A stretch of DNA of 64,000 bases, taken from Paenibacillus silagei. GTDB taxonomy: Bacteria > Bacillota > Bacilli > Paenibacillales > Paenibacillaceae. Of the stretch, positions 25,160-33,367 are shown piece after piece. The translations under genes and the position numbers were made by a program. The notes below the pieces were generated by a model. It searched no databases, was not told the DNA's origin, and worked only from the letters and a program-made list of their open reading frames with translations. Location of the stretch: NCBI RefSeq assembly GCF_017874735.1, contig NZ_JAGGLV010000008.1, positions 62,001 to 126,000 on the forward strand, given 5' to 3'. Within the stretch, counting starts at the first letter, position 1, and the number at the start of each line of letters is the position of its first letter.

Positions 25160-25202
25160 CCGTCAACCGGCGTTCAGCAGAGTGCAGCGTCCGGCTTGAC
25201 GG
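25160..25202 (+). other. Intercistronic stem-loop after the binding-protein gene
   Basis: CCGTCAA-CCGG (25160-25170) pairs with CCGG-C-TTGACGG (25191-25202) with one bulged base. No T-run. In ABC operons such a stem downstream of the binding-protein gene often protects its mRNA from 3' decay and gives it higher expression than the permeases. Confidence 0.5.
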
Positions 25203-25229
25203 ACCTCCCGAAATGGGGAGCGAAATACA

Positions 25230-25922
25230 ATGGGTAAATTGCAGCAAAGATTGGAGCAAAGCGGCTTGTCCTTGATCATCAGCCTTCCTGCCAATGATGT
25301 AAGACTGGCAAAGGTAGCGCTTGAGGAAGGCGCTGATGCATTGAAGGTTCATTTTAATGTCGGCCACCGGGCCAGCGGTACGCATTTCGGTGCGCTTGAC
25401 AGCTATGAAGACATTTTTAGCGAGATCCGCTCTACCTTTGACGGTCCCTTGGGGGTAGTTCCTTCAGGCAGCTTAGAAGGTGTGGCGGAAGAAGAGATTA
25501 GGCGGCTTGCTCCGCTCGGGTTCGATTTCTATTCGATCTATGCCCATCATCTGCCGTCCTTTATGCTGGAGGATCACGGCTTGGACCGGACCTTTGCCAT
25601 TAATGACACCTATGATCTTAGTCAGGTTCAGGCAGGGGCGCAATTCGGGATCACGGCGCTTGAAGCTTCAATTGTGCCTGGCAGCGAATACGGTACGGCC
25701 CTCAGCTTCGCAGACCTGCTGAAATACCGGTATCTGGCCGACCATTCCGGTCTTCCCGTGCTGGTGCCTTCCCAGCGTAAGCTGGTTACAGGAGATGTAC
25801 CGTCCTTGCAGCGCGCGGGAGTGAAGGCGATCATGTTAGGCGCGGTGGTGACGGGCAAGACAGAGGAGGAGCTGCGGCGTGCGGTTAGCTCGTTCCGTGG
25901 TGCAATAGACAAATTGAGCTAG
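25230..25922 (+). CDS. TIM-barrel protein of unknown function
   Basis: 230 residues, cytosolic. The sequence reads as a phosphate-binding TIM barrel: LSLIISLPA (beta 1), GADALKVHFN (beta 2), GPLGVVPSGS (beta 3), FDFYSIYAHHL, ITALEASIVP, LPVLVPSQRKL and GVKAIMLGAVVTGKT (a late phosphate-type loop). It recalls epimerases and aldolases such as NanE or KDPG aldolase in layout only; I cannot name the family. It sits between the binding-protein gene and the permease genes, followed by an FAD oxidoreductase, so it probably acts on the imported compound. Good ribosome site (GGGGAGCG). Confidence 0.6.
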   Translation: MGKLQQRLEQSGLSLIISLPANDVRLAKVALEEGADALKVHFNVGHRASGTHFGALDSYEDIFSEIRSTFDGPLGVVPSGSLEGVAEEEIRRLAPLGFDFYSIYAHHLPSFMLEDHGLDRTFAINDTYDLSQVQAGAQFGITALEASIVPGSEYGTALSFADLLKYRYLADHSGLPVLVPSQRKLVTGDVPSLQRAGVKAIMLGAVVTGKTEEELRRAVSSFRGAIDKLS

Positions 25923-25941
25923 GGGGGCGGTGAATTCCGGC

Positions 25942-26856
25942 ATGAACAGAAAGGTCAAGAGACGAAACAAGGGTCCGCTTGCCCGCGAGGCACAGGTGAC
26001 CGGATGGCTTTTTATATCGCCAATGCTGCTTGGTTTCACGTTATTATTGTTATTTCCAATGGGGAAAGCGCTCTATATGAGCTTAAATGACTGGCCGCTG
26101 CTTGGCGGGCACCGGTTTGTCGGTCTGGATAATTACAAGGATATTGCGGTGGACCCGCTGTTCTGGAAGGTCTTCGGCAACACGGCTTATTTCACGCTGG
26201 GTCTGGTGCCGTTTAACATTGTGCTGGCTCTGATGCTGGCGCTGCTGTTATCCCGAAGCTTGAAGGGCATCGGCATCTTCCGCACCGCGATCTTCGTTCC
26301 CGTGATGACTTCGCTGATTGTATGGTCCATCGTCTGGAAGTATATGTTCGCCACCGATTCCGGGCTGATCAATCAGCTGCTGATGTTGTTCAACATTAAA
26401 GGGGCCGCCTGGCTGTATGATGAGAGACTGGCGATGCCAGCCGTTATTGTGACAAGTGTACTGAAGAACGTGGGCCTAAATATGGTGTTATTTATCGCTG
26501 CGATCCAGCAGGTATCGCGTTCGTTATATGAGGCGGCTGAGCTGGACGGGGCAGGCAAGACCAAAACCTTTTTCAACGTGACCCTGCCTATGATTACGCC
26601 CACCGTATTTCTGACCGTGGTGATGACCGTAATCGGCTCGCTGAAGGTGTTCGGCCAGATCTATGTCATGACCCAGGGCGGACCGAGTAACAGCACCAAG
26701 GTGCTGGTCTATTACATCTGGGAAAAAGCGTTCAAGCTGTTTCAGATGGGCTACGCTTCGGCGCTGGCATTTGTGTTGTTCTTTGTCGTGTTGATCTTGA
26801 CTCTGCTGCAGTGGCAGCTGCGAAAGAGGTGGGTATTCAATGAAGGCGACGCCTAA
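25942..26856 (+). CDS. Sugar ABC transporter permease (MalF/UgpA type)
   Basis: 304-residue inner-membrane permease with about six helices. The ABC coupling EAA loop is visible as EAAELDGAGKTKTFFNVTLP, the contact point for the ATPase. ATG at 25942 is preferred over GTG 25930, which is too close to GGGGGCGG. Overlaps the next permease by 17 bp, so the pair is co-translated. No ATPase gene follows; a shared MsmX/UgpC-type ATPase elsewhere in the genome is assumed. Confidence 0.9.
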   Translation: MNRKVKRRNKGPLAREAQVTGWLFISPMLLGFTLLLLFPMGKALYMSLNDWPLLGGHRFVGLDNYKDIAVDPLFWKVFGNTAYFTLGLVPFNIVLALMLALLLSRSLKGIGIFRTAIFVPVMTSLIVWSIVWKYMFATDSGLINQLLMLFNIKGAAWLYDERLAMPAVIVTSVLKNVGLNMVLFIAAIQQVSRSLYEAAELDGAGKTKTFFNVTLPMITPTVFLTVVMTVIGSLKVFGQIYVMTQGGPSNSTKVLVYYIWEKAFKLFQMGYASALAFVLFFVVLILTLLQWQLRKRWVFNEGDA

Positions 26857-27688
26857 CACCAGCAAAAGGCTGTCTGTAGCAGGAGTGTATGCTGCATTAA
26901 CGGCGGTATCGCTGATTATGCTTGTTCCGTTTCTGTGGATGCTGTCCACCTCCTTCAAACGGCCGCAGGATATTTTCACCTACCCGCCGCAGCTGATTCC
27001 GCCGGTATTCCAGTTTCAGAATTATGTGGATGTCTTTACACTGATCCCGTTTCACCGCTTCTATTTTAATAGCGTCTATATCTCGTTTGTCGTCGTGGCG
27101 GGAACGGTGTTTTTCGCTTCGCTGGCCGGCTATGCTTTTGCCAAAATTCCCTTCACAGGCAGAAATGCTGTGTTTCTGGTGCTGCTCAGCGCCATGATGA
27201 TCCCGCATGAAGTGACGGCGATCCCGATGTTCCTGTTCATGCGCGACCTGGGCTGGATCGACACGCATCTGCCGCTGATTCTGCTGCCGATCTTCGGCGC
27301 AAGCGGCGTGTTCGGGATCTTCGTGATGCGGCAATTCTTTATTACCGTACCCACTGAGCTTGAGGAGGCGGCGATGATCGACGGCTGCAGCCGGTTCCGC
27401 ATTTACTGGACAATTATGCTGCCGATTGCCCGTCCCGGCATGGCGACACTGACGATCTTCACGTTCGTGTCCATCTGGAATGAGTTCTTCGACCCGCTTA
27501 TTTTCATTAATACGCGTGAGCTGATGACCTTGCCGCTGGGATTATCGTTGTTTACAGATGAAGTGGGCACTTCCTGGCATTATCTGATGAGTGCCACCGT
27601 CATGGCTACCGTGCCGCTGCTGATCGTCTTTTTCCTGGCGCAGAAGCGGTTCATCGAGGGCGTAGCTATGACGGGGCTGAAGGAATAG
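26840..27688 (+). CDS. Sugar ABC transporter permease (MalG/UgpE type)
   Basis: 282-residue partner permease, six helices; PFLWMLSTSFKRPQDIF at the start and the EAA loop EEAAMIDGCSRFRIYWTIML are typical of the MalG group. It starts inside the end of the preceding permease gene, and is followed 22 bp on by the FAD oxidoreductase gene. Confidence 0.92.
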   Translation: MKATPNTSKRLSVAGVYAALTAVSLIMLVPFLWMLSTSFKRPQDIFTYPPQLIPPVFQFQNYVDVFTLIPFHRFYFNSVYISFVVVAGTVFFASLAGYAFAKIPFTGRNAVFLVLLSAMMIPHEVTAIPMFLFMRDLGWIDTHLPLILLPIFGASGVFGIFVMRQFFITVPTELEEAAMIDGCSRFRIYWTIMLPIARPGMATLTIFTFVSIWNEFFDPLIFINTRELMTLPLGLSLFTDEVGTSWHYLMSATVMATVPLLIVFFLAQKRFIEGVAMTGLKE

Positions 27689-27710
27689 CACACATAAAGG
27701 AGTGGATGAT

Positions 27711-29051
27711 ATGAATTCTGCAATAAAGGCAGATGTCGTTGTCGTGGGGGGAGGCCCTGCAGGAATCACGGCGGCCATTGCTGCCGGACGGCTGGGGGCG
27801 CAGACGGTGCTCGTTGAACGTTACGGATTCGTGGGCGGGATGTCTACCGCTGCTTTGGTCTATCCGTGGATGACCTTTCATACCGATAGCGGCGAGCAGG
27901 TGATCAAGGGCATCGCTCAGGAAATCGTAGACCGGCTGCAAGCAAACGGCGGTTCGCCGGGCCATCTCCGGGATACGGTAGGCTTCGTGCATACCTTGAC
28001 GCCATACCATCCTGAGATTTATCAGGTGGTAGCTACGGATATGCTGCGCGAAGCTGGAGTGAAGCTGCTTCTGCACAGCTTTGTGGATGAGGTGATGGTC
28101 AGTGACGGCGTGATCGAACATGTGGTAGTGACTAATAAATCCGGGCGTACGCCTATCAAAGGGCGCATCTTCGTGGATTGCAGCGGAGATGCCGACGTAG
28201 CCAAGCTGTCCGGGGCCGAAACGCTGCAAGGCCGGGAGGGGGATAACCGTTCCCAGCCGATGACGATGAAGTTCAGAATGCGCGGCGTTGATCTGCACAA
28301 GGTCAAAGCGTATATGATCAGCCACCCCGAAGAGTTCTACAGCAAAACGCCGTTTGCCGAGCTGCCGGACCTGCCGCTCACCGGGGTAAGCGGATTCTAC
28401 TCGCAATGGAAGCGAGCCGAGGTACCGATTAACCGTGACCAGGTGTTGTTCTTTGCCGGTCCGGCAGACGATGAGGTGCTGATCAACTGCACCCGTGTCC
28501 AGGGGCTGGATGCAACGAATGCAGAGGATCTGACCTTGGCGGAGCAGGAGGGCCGCAAGCAGGTGCTGCTCATGTCCGAGTTTCTGAAGCGCGACGTTCC
28601 AGGCTTCGAACGGGCCTCAATCTCAGCGGTTGCGCCGCAGATCGGCATCCGTGAATCGCGGCGGATAAAAGGCTATTACCAGCTGAGCAAGGAGGATGTC
28701 GTAGAAGGCCGCAAGTTCAGTGATGTCATTGCCCGCAGCGGCTACCCGATCGACATTCACGATCCGTCTGGCAAGGGGGTGACGGCTTCCTTCATCGCCG
28801 GAGACGGCGCGTACGATATTCCGTACGGCTGTCTGCTATCCGCCAATGTGCCCAATCTGCTGGCCGCAGGCCGATGCATCTCGACCTCGCACGAAGCGCT
28901 GGCCACCACCCGGCTGACGCCAAGCTGCATGGCCACGGGCCAGGCGGCCGGAACAGCTGCGGCGCTCGCGGCTGCCGCAGGGGTGAAGCCGCAGGCGCTC
29001 GATATCCTTCAGCTTCAGGAGCAGCTGAAGAAGGATGGGGTAGTTTTATAG
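27711..29051 (+). CDS. FAD-dependent oxidoreductase (FAD_oxidored family)
   Basis: 446-residue flavoprotein. The dinucleotide-binding start is VVVVGGGPAGITAAIAAGRL (about 9-28) with LVERYGFVGGMST; VDCSGDADVAKLSGAE and LLAAGRCISTSHEALATTR (C-terminal FAD contacts) fit the FAD_oxidored group found in carbohydrate clusters of Firmicutes. ATG 27711 is eight bases after AAAGGAG. Last gene of the ABC operon; it probably oxidises the imported compound or a product of the TIM-barrel protein. The reaction is not known. The tandem repeat array starts 14 bp after its stop codon. Confidence 0.85.
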   Translation: MNSAIKADVVVVGGGPAGITAAIAAGRLGAQTVLVERYGFVGGMSTAALVYPWMTFHTDSGEQVIKGIAQEIVDRLQANGGSPGHLRDTVGFVHTLTPYHPEIYQVVATDMLREAGVKLLLHSFVDEVMVSDGVIEHVVVTNKSGRTPIKGRIFVDCSGDADVAKLSGAETLQGREGDNRSQPMTMKFRMRGVDLHKVKAYMISHPEEFYSKTPFAELPDLPLTGVSGFYSQWKRAEVPINRDQVLFFAGPADDEVLINCTRVQGLDATNAEDLTLAEQEGRKQVLLMSEFLKRDVPGFERASISAVAPQIGIRESRRIKGYYQLSKEDVVEGRKFSDVIARSGYPIDIHDPSGKGVTASFIAGDGAYDIPYGCLLSANVPNLLAAGRCISTSHEALATTRLTPSCMATGQAAGTAAALAAAAGVKPQALDILQLQEQLKKDGVVL

Positions 29052-29065
29052 AGCTGCGGAGCGGG

Positions 29066-29608
29066 AATGTAATCGGAAACCCGATTACATTAGGCACTGG
29101 GAGGGTCCCGTAGGCGGAATGTAATCGGAAACCCGATTACATTGGGCACTGGAAGGGCTCGTAGGCGGAATGTAGTCGAAAAACCGATTACATTGGGCAC
29201 TGGGAGGGCTCGTAGGCGGAATGTAGTCGAAAAACCGATTACATTGGGCACTGGGAGGGTTCGTAGGCGGAATGTAATCGGAAAACCGATTACATTAGGC
29301 ACTGGGAGGGTCCCGTAGGCGGAATGTAATCGGAAAACCGATTACATTGGGCACTGGGAGGGTCCCGTAGGCGGAATGTAATCGGAAAACCGATTACATT
29401 AGGCACTGGGAGGTAGCGTGGGCGCAATGTAGTCGAAAAACCGACTACATTGGGCACTGGGAGGGCTCGTAGGCGGAATGTAGTCGAAAAACCGATTACA
29501 TTGGGCACTGGGATGGTTCGTAGGCGGAATGTAATCGGAAAACCGACCACATTGGGCACTGTAATGGTTCGTGGGCGGAATGTAGTCGGAAAACCGACCA
29601 CATTGGGC
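29066..29608. repeat. Array of eleven 51-52 bp repeats, each with a hairpin dyad
   Basis: Unit starts (AATGTA/AATGTG-type left arm) at 29066, 29118, 29169, 29220, 29271, 29323, 29375, 29426, 29477, 29528 and 29579. Each unit has the dyad AATGTAATCGG-A4-CCGATTACATT or close variants, then a 25-26 base spacer (GGGCACTGGGAGGG-CTCGTAGGCGG type). Unit 8 changes both arms (GTAGTCG / CGACTAC), so pairing is kept; units 3, 4 and 9 have a G-T pair in the arm on the plus strand; units 10 and 11 are more decayed. Spacers are nearly identical between units, so this is not a CRISPR array. On the minus strand it is open in places as a 17-residue repeat (VPNVIGFSTTFRLRALP), a consequence of 51 being divisible by three. 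Confidence 0.92.
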
Positions 29609-29649
29609 TAGTGCAGCGGCGTTTAGTTGCAGTATAATTATTATTTACG

Positions 29650-29671
29650 ACATAATAATTATTATGTTAAC
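29650..29671. repeat. ACATAATAATTATTATGTTAAC dyad, copy 3
   Basis: CATAATAA/TTATTATG is a perfect 16 bp palindrome here, followed by TTAAC. Same family as 18345, 20924 and 35746. Confidence 0.6.
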
Positions 29672-29718
29672 TTATTAACGATCACAAGAGTTAAAAACAA
29701 TGATAAGTATATATTAAT

Positions 29719-29757
29719 AAACCCCAAATCCGCTTTACGCAGGTCTGGGGTTTATTT
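29719..29757. terminator. Bidirectional terminator
   Basis: AAACCCCA (29719-29726) pairs with TGGGGTTT (29746-29753), with further pairing inside (CCGC / GCAGG region), then ATTTTCG. The stem resembles the one at 20977-21009, both preceded by an ACATAAT dyad. It serves the minus-strand MFS gene. Confidence 0.7.
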
Positions 29758-29771
29758 TCGTCTCAAATAGC

Positions 29772-31013
29772 TCAAGCACCGAGCTTACGCTGCGCACTTA
29801 CTTCAGCAAGCTCGCGGATGCGGAGTCTTTTATGCGCGGTAATCAGGAAAGGAAGGCCGAGCGCCGTGGTCAGCGCAAGCGGTACGAACACAGCGGGCCC
29901 GTTCAGAGCGCCGAACTGATCCAGCAGCAGTCCTCCGAGAATAGGTGCCATTACGCTGCCCAGATTATTGAAGCCGATCGTGCCGAAATAGGTGCCTTTC
30001 CACTCCGGCTTGGCAATCCGGTCGATCAGCATATCCATCATCGTGAAGAGCAGAACCTCCCCGACCGTGAACAGGACCACGCTGAACATCAGCAGGGGCA
30101 CCCCCCCGGGCATCCCGAACAGCAGCAGACTAAGGGCTACGCAGACATTGCCCAGAATGAGCGGGATAATCGGCGCGAACTTGCTGGCTGTACGCACGAT
30201 AGGATACTGTACGACCAGCACCGTGACTGCATTAAGCGACAGCATGTAAGAGAAGACTTGGCTGCCATTGCTGAAATGGGTGTTCATCGCCAGAAATTGC
30301 GCCAGTGTAGAGCTAAAGTGACCATACCCGAGGACGCAGAAGATGGTTCCCAGCAGAACAGGCAAAAATACCTTATCCCTTCCGGTGACCGCGAGCGCAT
30401 CGAGCAGCTTCGGCGTCCGCACTTCTCCATGAACAGGCAGGCTGGCACGGTGCACCGAGAATTGCAGGAACAGAACAAGTCCATAGGCGATATAGACGAT
30501 CCCTGCGATCACGAACGGGAAGGTGGACTTGGCGGAGCCGAGCTGGAGGCCGATAATCGGGCCGAAGACCACACCCAGATTCACCGCGGCATACCGCAGA
30601 TTGAAGACCAGCAGCTTTTGCTCCGGCGGGGTGATATCTGACAATAATGCCCGTGAAGTTGGTTCAAATACGGCGCGGCACAGTCCGTTGAGCGTGTTCA
30701 CCAAGAAAAACACCCATAAATGCTGCGCTGCGGCGAAGCCGAAGAATACGCAGGCCCAGCCGAACACGGAGACCAGCATGACGATCCGGCGCCCGATCAC
30801 ATCCGAGATATAACCGCCGTAGAAGCTGATCATTACCCCTGCCAGCGAGCTGACGGCCACCGTGAACCCGGTTTGGGTAGCGGAAGCTCCAAGCACCTGC
30901 GTGAGATAGATCGAGAGAAAAGGAATGCTCATTGAAGTAACCAGCCGGCCGAACATCGTGCCGATGATGATGGTCCAGGCCAGCGGGTGAATGTGGCGCA
31001 GATGTTGTTTCAT
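29772..31013 (-). CDS. MFS transporter
   Basis: 413-residue major facilitator with 12 predicted helices. The loop 2-3 motif is GGYISDVIGRRIVML (G-x3-D-x2-GRR), and the N-terminus starts MKQHLRHIHPLAWTIIIGTM. It looks like a drug or sugar efflux carrier; substrate unknown. The divergent gene is an SgrR-like regulator, and in E. coli sgrR lies beside the sugar efflux MFS gene setA. AGGAGA precedes the ATG. Confidence 0.87.
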   Translation of the reverse strand: MKQHLRHIHPLAWTIIIGTMFGRLVTSMSIPFLSIYLTQVLGASATQTGFTVAVSSLAGVMISFYGGYISDVIGRRIVMLVSVFGWACVFFGFAAAQHLWVFFLVNTLNGLCRAVFEPTSRALLSDITPPEQKLLVFNLRYAAVNLGVVFGPIIGLQLGSAKSTFPFVIAGIVYIAYGLVLFLQFSVHRASLPVHGEVRTPKLLDALAVTGRDKVFLPVLLGTIFCVLGYGHFSSTLAQFLAMNTHFSNGSQVFSYMLSLNAVTVLVVQYPIVRTASKFAPIIPLILGNVCVALSLLLFGMPGGVPLLMFSVVLFTVGEVLLFTMMDMLIDRIAKPEWKGTYFGTIGFNNLGSVMAPILGGLLLDQFGALNGPAVFVPLALTTALGLPFLITAHKRLRIRELAEVSAQRKLGA

Positions 31014-31048
31014 TTGAATCCCTGTCTCCTAGTCAATGGTTTGAATTT

Positions 31049-31082
31049 GAAGCATGCTTCTTAGCGAATGATTATGTATAAT
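31049..31082 (+). promoter_or_regulatory. GAAGCATGCTTC palindrome and TATAAT between MFS and SgrR-like genes
   Basis: A 12 bp perfect palindrome (31049-31060) lies 17 bp ahead of TATAAT (31077-31082), in a 144 bp divergent gap. The palindrome occupies the expected -35 zone of the rightward promoter and is close to the MFS start, so it could control both. Inference from position. Confidence 0.45.
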
Positions 31083-31157
31083 TGTATAGAACAAAGGGGG
31101 AAATAAAAGTGTAAGAATTACATGTCACTTTTCACCTTTTAAAAGGAGCTTGAGAAC

Positions 31158-32942
31158 ATGGATACCAGCAGTACACATTATCTTTGTTTGACCGCAGCCC
31201 TGGCTCCGGCATATAACCTCCAGCAGCCGATTCCGGTGACGATTGAGCAGTTGACCGGTATCCTGTGCTGCACACCGCGCAATGTGAAGTTTATTCTGCG
31301 GAAGCTGGAGGAGCAGCAGCTGATTGCCTGGATACCCGGAAGAGGGAGAGGGATTCGCTCGCAGATGACTTTTTTGCGTCATATAGATGAGGTACTGGAG
31401 GAGAGATTTCAGGAGCTGGTCAGCAAAGGCCGGATTAAGCCTGCCATCGAATTGATTGGTCAATACCCGGTTAACGAGCCGCTCAAAGAACGCCTGCTGG
31501 CGGTTCTCGATAAGCAAATGGGCTTCTGGAGAGAACCCGGCTCCATATCCGGGCAGGAGGTGCTGCGAATCTCCCGTAACCGTGCGATGGAGAAGCTGGA
31601 CCCGGCCACCGTATACACCGCTTTTGAGACCTATTTGCTGGGACACATTTGCAGTACCCTGATTACCTATGATGCACAGAACGGGATCTTCTTGCCGGGG
31701 CTGGCCCACACGTGGGAGGCTAACGAGAGCAATACAAGCTACCTGTTCTACCTGCGCAAGGGGGTGCGATTCCACCACGGCCGCATGATGACTTCAAGGG
31801 ATGTAAAAGAAACCCTACAGCGTCTGATCGGACTTAGAAGTCCGGCGATCTGTCATTTTGAGGATATCATTCATGTGGAGCTGGAGGGGGACTACGTTAT
31901 ACGGTTCGATCTGGTGCAGCCTAATTTCTTCTTCCTGCATCTGTTCAGCTCGATCTATATGTCGATTGTTCCATACGATGTGGATTTCGCTGTGCATCCG
32001 GTCGGCACGGGGCCTTATCAGGTAGTGGATCTGAGTCAGGATGTGCTTGTACTCAGTGCCTACGATTTCTACTATGGAATACGCCCTTTGCTGGACCGGG
32101 TCGAGATCTGGTACCTGCCGCATTTGGCCTCGGGGGTACGGCAATATCAGCTGACGGGTGCCAGTACCAGTCTGAACAGCTTGCCGGCAGCGGAGGACGG
32201 GAGGAGTCACAATATCGATTATCCGGCTGTCGGGTGCAGATACATTCTGTTTAATTTTAGAAAAGAAGGCGTACACCATCATCCTGCAGTCCGGCAGGCC
32301 ATGCGTATCATCTATAATCAGCTTGCCCTGATTCGTGAGCTGGGAGGCAACCGGATTATGCCGGCAGACAGCTTCCTTCCCTGGCAGAGCAGCAAGTATG
32401 AGTTCGCTGAGCCGCAATTGGAGGAAGCGCGGGCGCTGCTTGAGGAAGGCGGATACAGAGGAGAGGCAGTTAAGTTGGCCTACCGGGCCTGTAAAGAGGA
32501 TCAGGATGAGGCGAATTGGCTTCAGGAGCGCAGCAGGAAAATTGGATTACAGCTTGAGCTGTATCCTTTAGGGGATTATGATCTGCCGGACTTGGTGAAC
32601 CAAGCGGATCTTGTGATCTGCGAAGAAGTACTGGAGGATGACTGGCAGTGGGGGATGATTAATTATTTTCGTAATGAGTCGAATTATCTGCATCACCTGC
32701 TGCTGGACAGCCAGAAATCTGAGCTCACAGAGGTGCTGAAGCCTTTCGCCCGGCTGGCCGCCGGGGAGAGGGCAGAGATACTGGAGCTGGCCGAAGGCAA
32801 GCTGCGTGATAACGATTGGGTACTGTATGGCTGTCATATGAATAAAAAAGCGCAATTAAGTCAGAATCTGTTCGGACTGGAGCCCGGCTCCTTCGGATTT
32901 TTGGATATCTCCAAGCTGTGGGTGAAATCAGGGTTTGAGTAG
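31158..32942 (+). CDS. SgrR-like regulator (HTH plus solute-binding domain)
   Basis: 594-residue intracellular protein with no signal peptide. The N-terminal 110 residues form a winged HTH (LTGILCCTPRNVKFILRKLE, then GRGRGIRSQ), as in SgrR. The rest is a solute-binding-protein family 5 fold (TYLLGHICSTLITYDAQNG, LAHTWEANES, YLRKGVRFHHGRMMTSRDV, HPVGTGPYQVV, SFLPW). Such proteins use the binding-protein domain as a sensor. E. coli SgrR senses sugar-phosphate stress; the ligand here is unknown. Divergent from an MFS transporter, the probable target. Confidence 0.85.
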   Translation: MDTSSTHYLCLTAALAPAYNLQQPIPVTIEQLTGILCCTPRNVKFILRKLEEQQLIAWIPGRGRGIRSQMTFLRHIDEVLEERFQELVSKGRIKPAIELIGQYPVNEPLKERLLAVLDKQMGFWREPGSISGQEVLRISRNRAMEKLDPATVYTAFETYLLGHICSTLITYDAQNGIFLPGLAHTWEANESNTSYLFYLRKGVRFHHGRMMTSRDVKETLQRLIGLRSPAICHFEDIIHVELEGDYVIRFDLVQPNFFFLHLFSSIYMSIVPYDVDFAVHPVGTGPYQVVDLSQDVLVLSAYDFYYGIRPLLDRVEIWYLPHLASGVRQYQLTGASTSLNSLPAAEDGRSHNIDYPAVGCRYILFNFRKEGVHHHPAVRQAMRIIYNQLALIRELGGNRIMPADSFLPWQSSKYEFAEPQLEEARALLEEGGYRGEAVKLAYRACKEDQDEANWLQERSRKIGLQLELYPLGDYDLPDLVNQADLVICEEVLEDDWQWGMINYFRNESNYLHHLLLDSQKSELTEVLKPFARLAAGERAEILELAEGKLRDNDWVLYGCHMNKKAQLSQNLFGLEPGSFGFLDISKLWVKSGFE

Positions 32943-32943
32943 G

Positions 32944-32995
32944 CACAAAGAAACGGTTGCTCTCCTGAAGGGGGGAGCAGGCCGTTTTTTTGTGC
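32944..32995 (+). terminator. Terminator after the SgrR-like gene
   Basis: CACAAAGAAACGG pairs with CCGTTTTTTTGTG; inner TGCTC/GAGCA-type pairing; seven T at 32985-32991. Confidence 0.8.
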
Positions 32996-33023
32996 GTGAT
33001 GCGGTTAGCGCTTAAGCCGTAGT

Positions 33024-33197
33024 TCAGACCGCTTGCTGCTGCTTGCCGTCACATTTCTTGCAGACCGTCAGCTTCTCACCCTCCGGGCCTTTGCCGAAAT
33101 ACAAAAGCTTAATCCGTGTGCTCCCGCAGATCGGACAGGTGCCCCTGGCCCGGGAGGGGGTACTGTAAAGTGCTTTACCGCGCTTATTCTTGGACAT
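33024..33197 (-). CDS. Small zinc-ribbon protein
   Basis: 57-residue basic protein with two CxxC knuckles, C21-P-I-C24 and C46-K-K-C49, which would bind one zinc ion. Layout resembles small ribosomal or RNA-binding zinc ribbons but no specific family is recognised. Start ATG 33197 follows GTGGGA by seven bases; a GTG four codons earlier is possible. Convergent with the SgrR-like gene. Confidence 0.7.
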   Translation of the reverse strand: MSKNKRGKALYSTPSRARGTCPICGSTRIKLLYFGKGPEGEKLTVCKKCDGKQQQAV

Positions 33198-33367
33198 GTG
33201 AATTCCCACTTTCGTCTGTAATACTCTATCCTATGCCCGGGTGGCAGCGGCGATTCGACGGAGATGCATTTTTATTGCGGCATAAAGGAATCTAATGAAT
33301 TGTTTGTTTACTCTATTGTATGAATCTGGTAAAGTGGTTTTATACTATAGAGCTTGGAGGAAACGTA

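Larger units (their letters stand above)
29609..29771. other. Gap between the repeat array and the MFS gene
   Basis: AT-rich, with dyad copy 3 (29650-29671), then a bidirectional terminator (29719-29753). No gene. Confidence 0.6.

Noticed and set aside
29090..29601. Minus-strand open frames of 70 and 103 residues inside the tandem array, with 17-residue repeats
   Set aside because: They follow from a repeat unit of 51 bases; the 52-base units break the frame, there is no ribosome site, and the third-base pattern is not that of a gene.
29066..29608. CRISPR array
   Set aside because: The sequences between the dyads are almost identical from unit to unit; CRISPR spacers differ. No cas genes nearby.
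29832..30641. 269-residue frame on the plus strand opposite the MFS gene
   Set aside because: Antisense of a clear 12-helix transporter; composition (Gln/Arg-rich) is that of a shadow frame.
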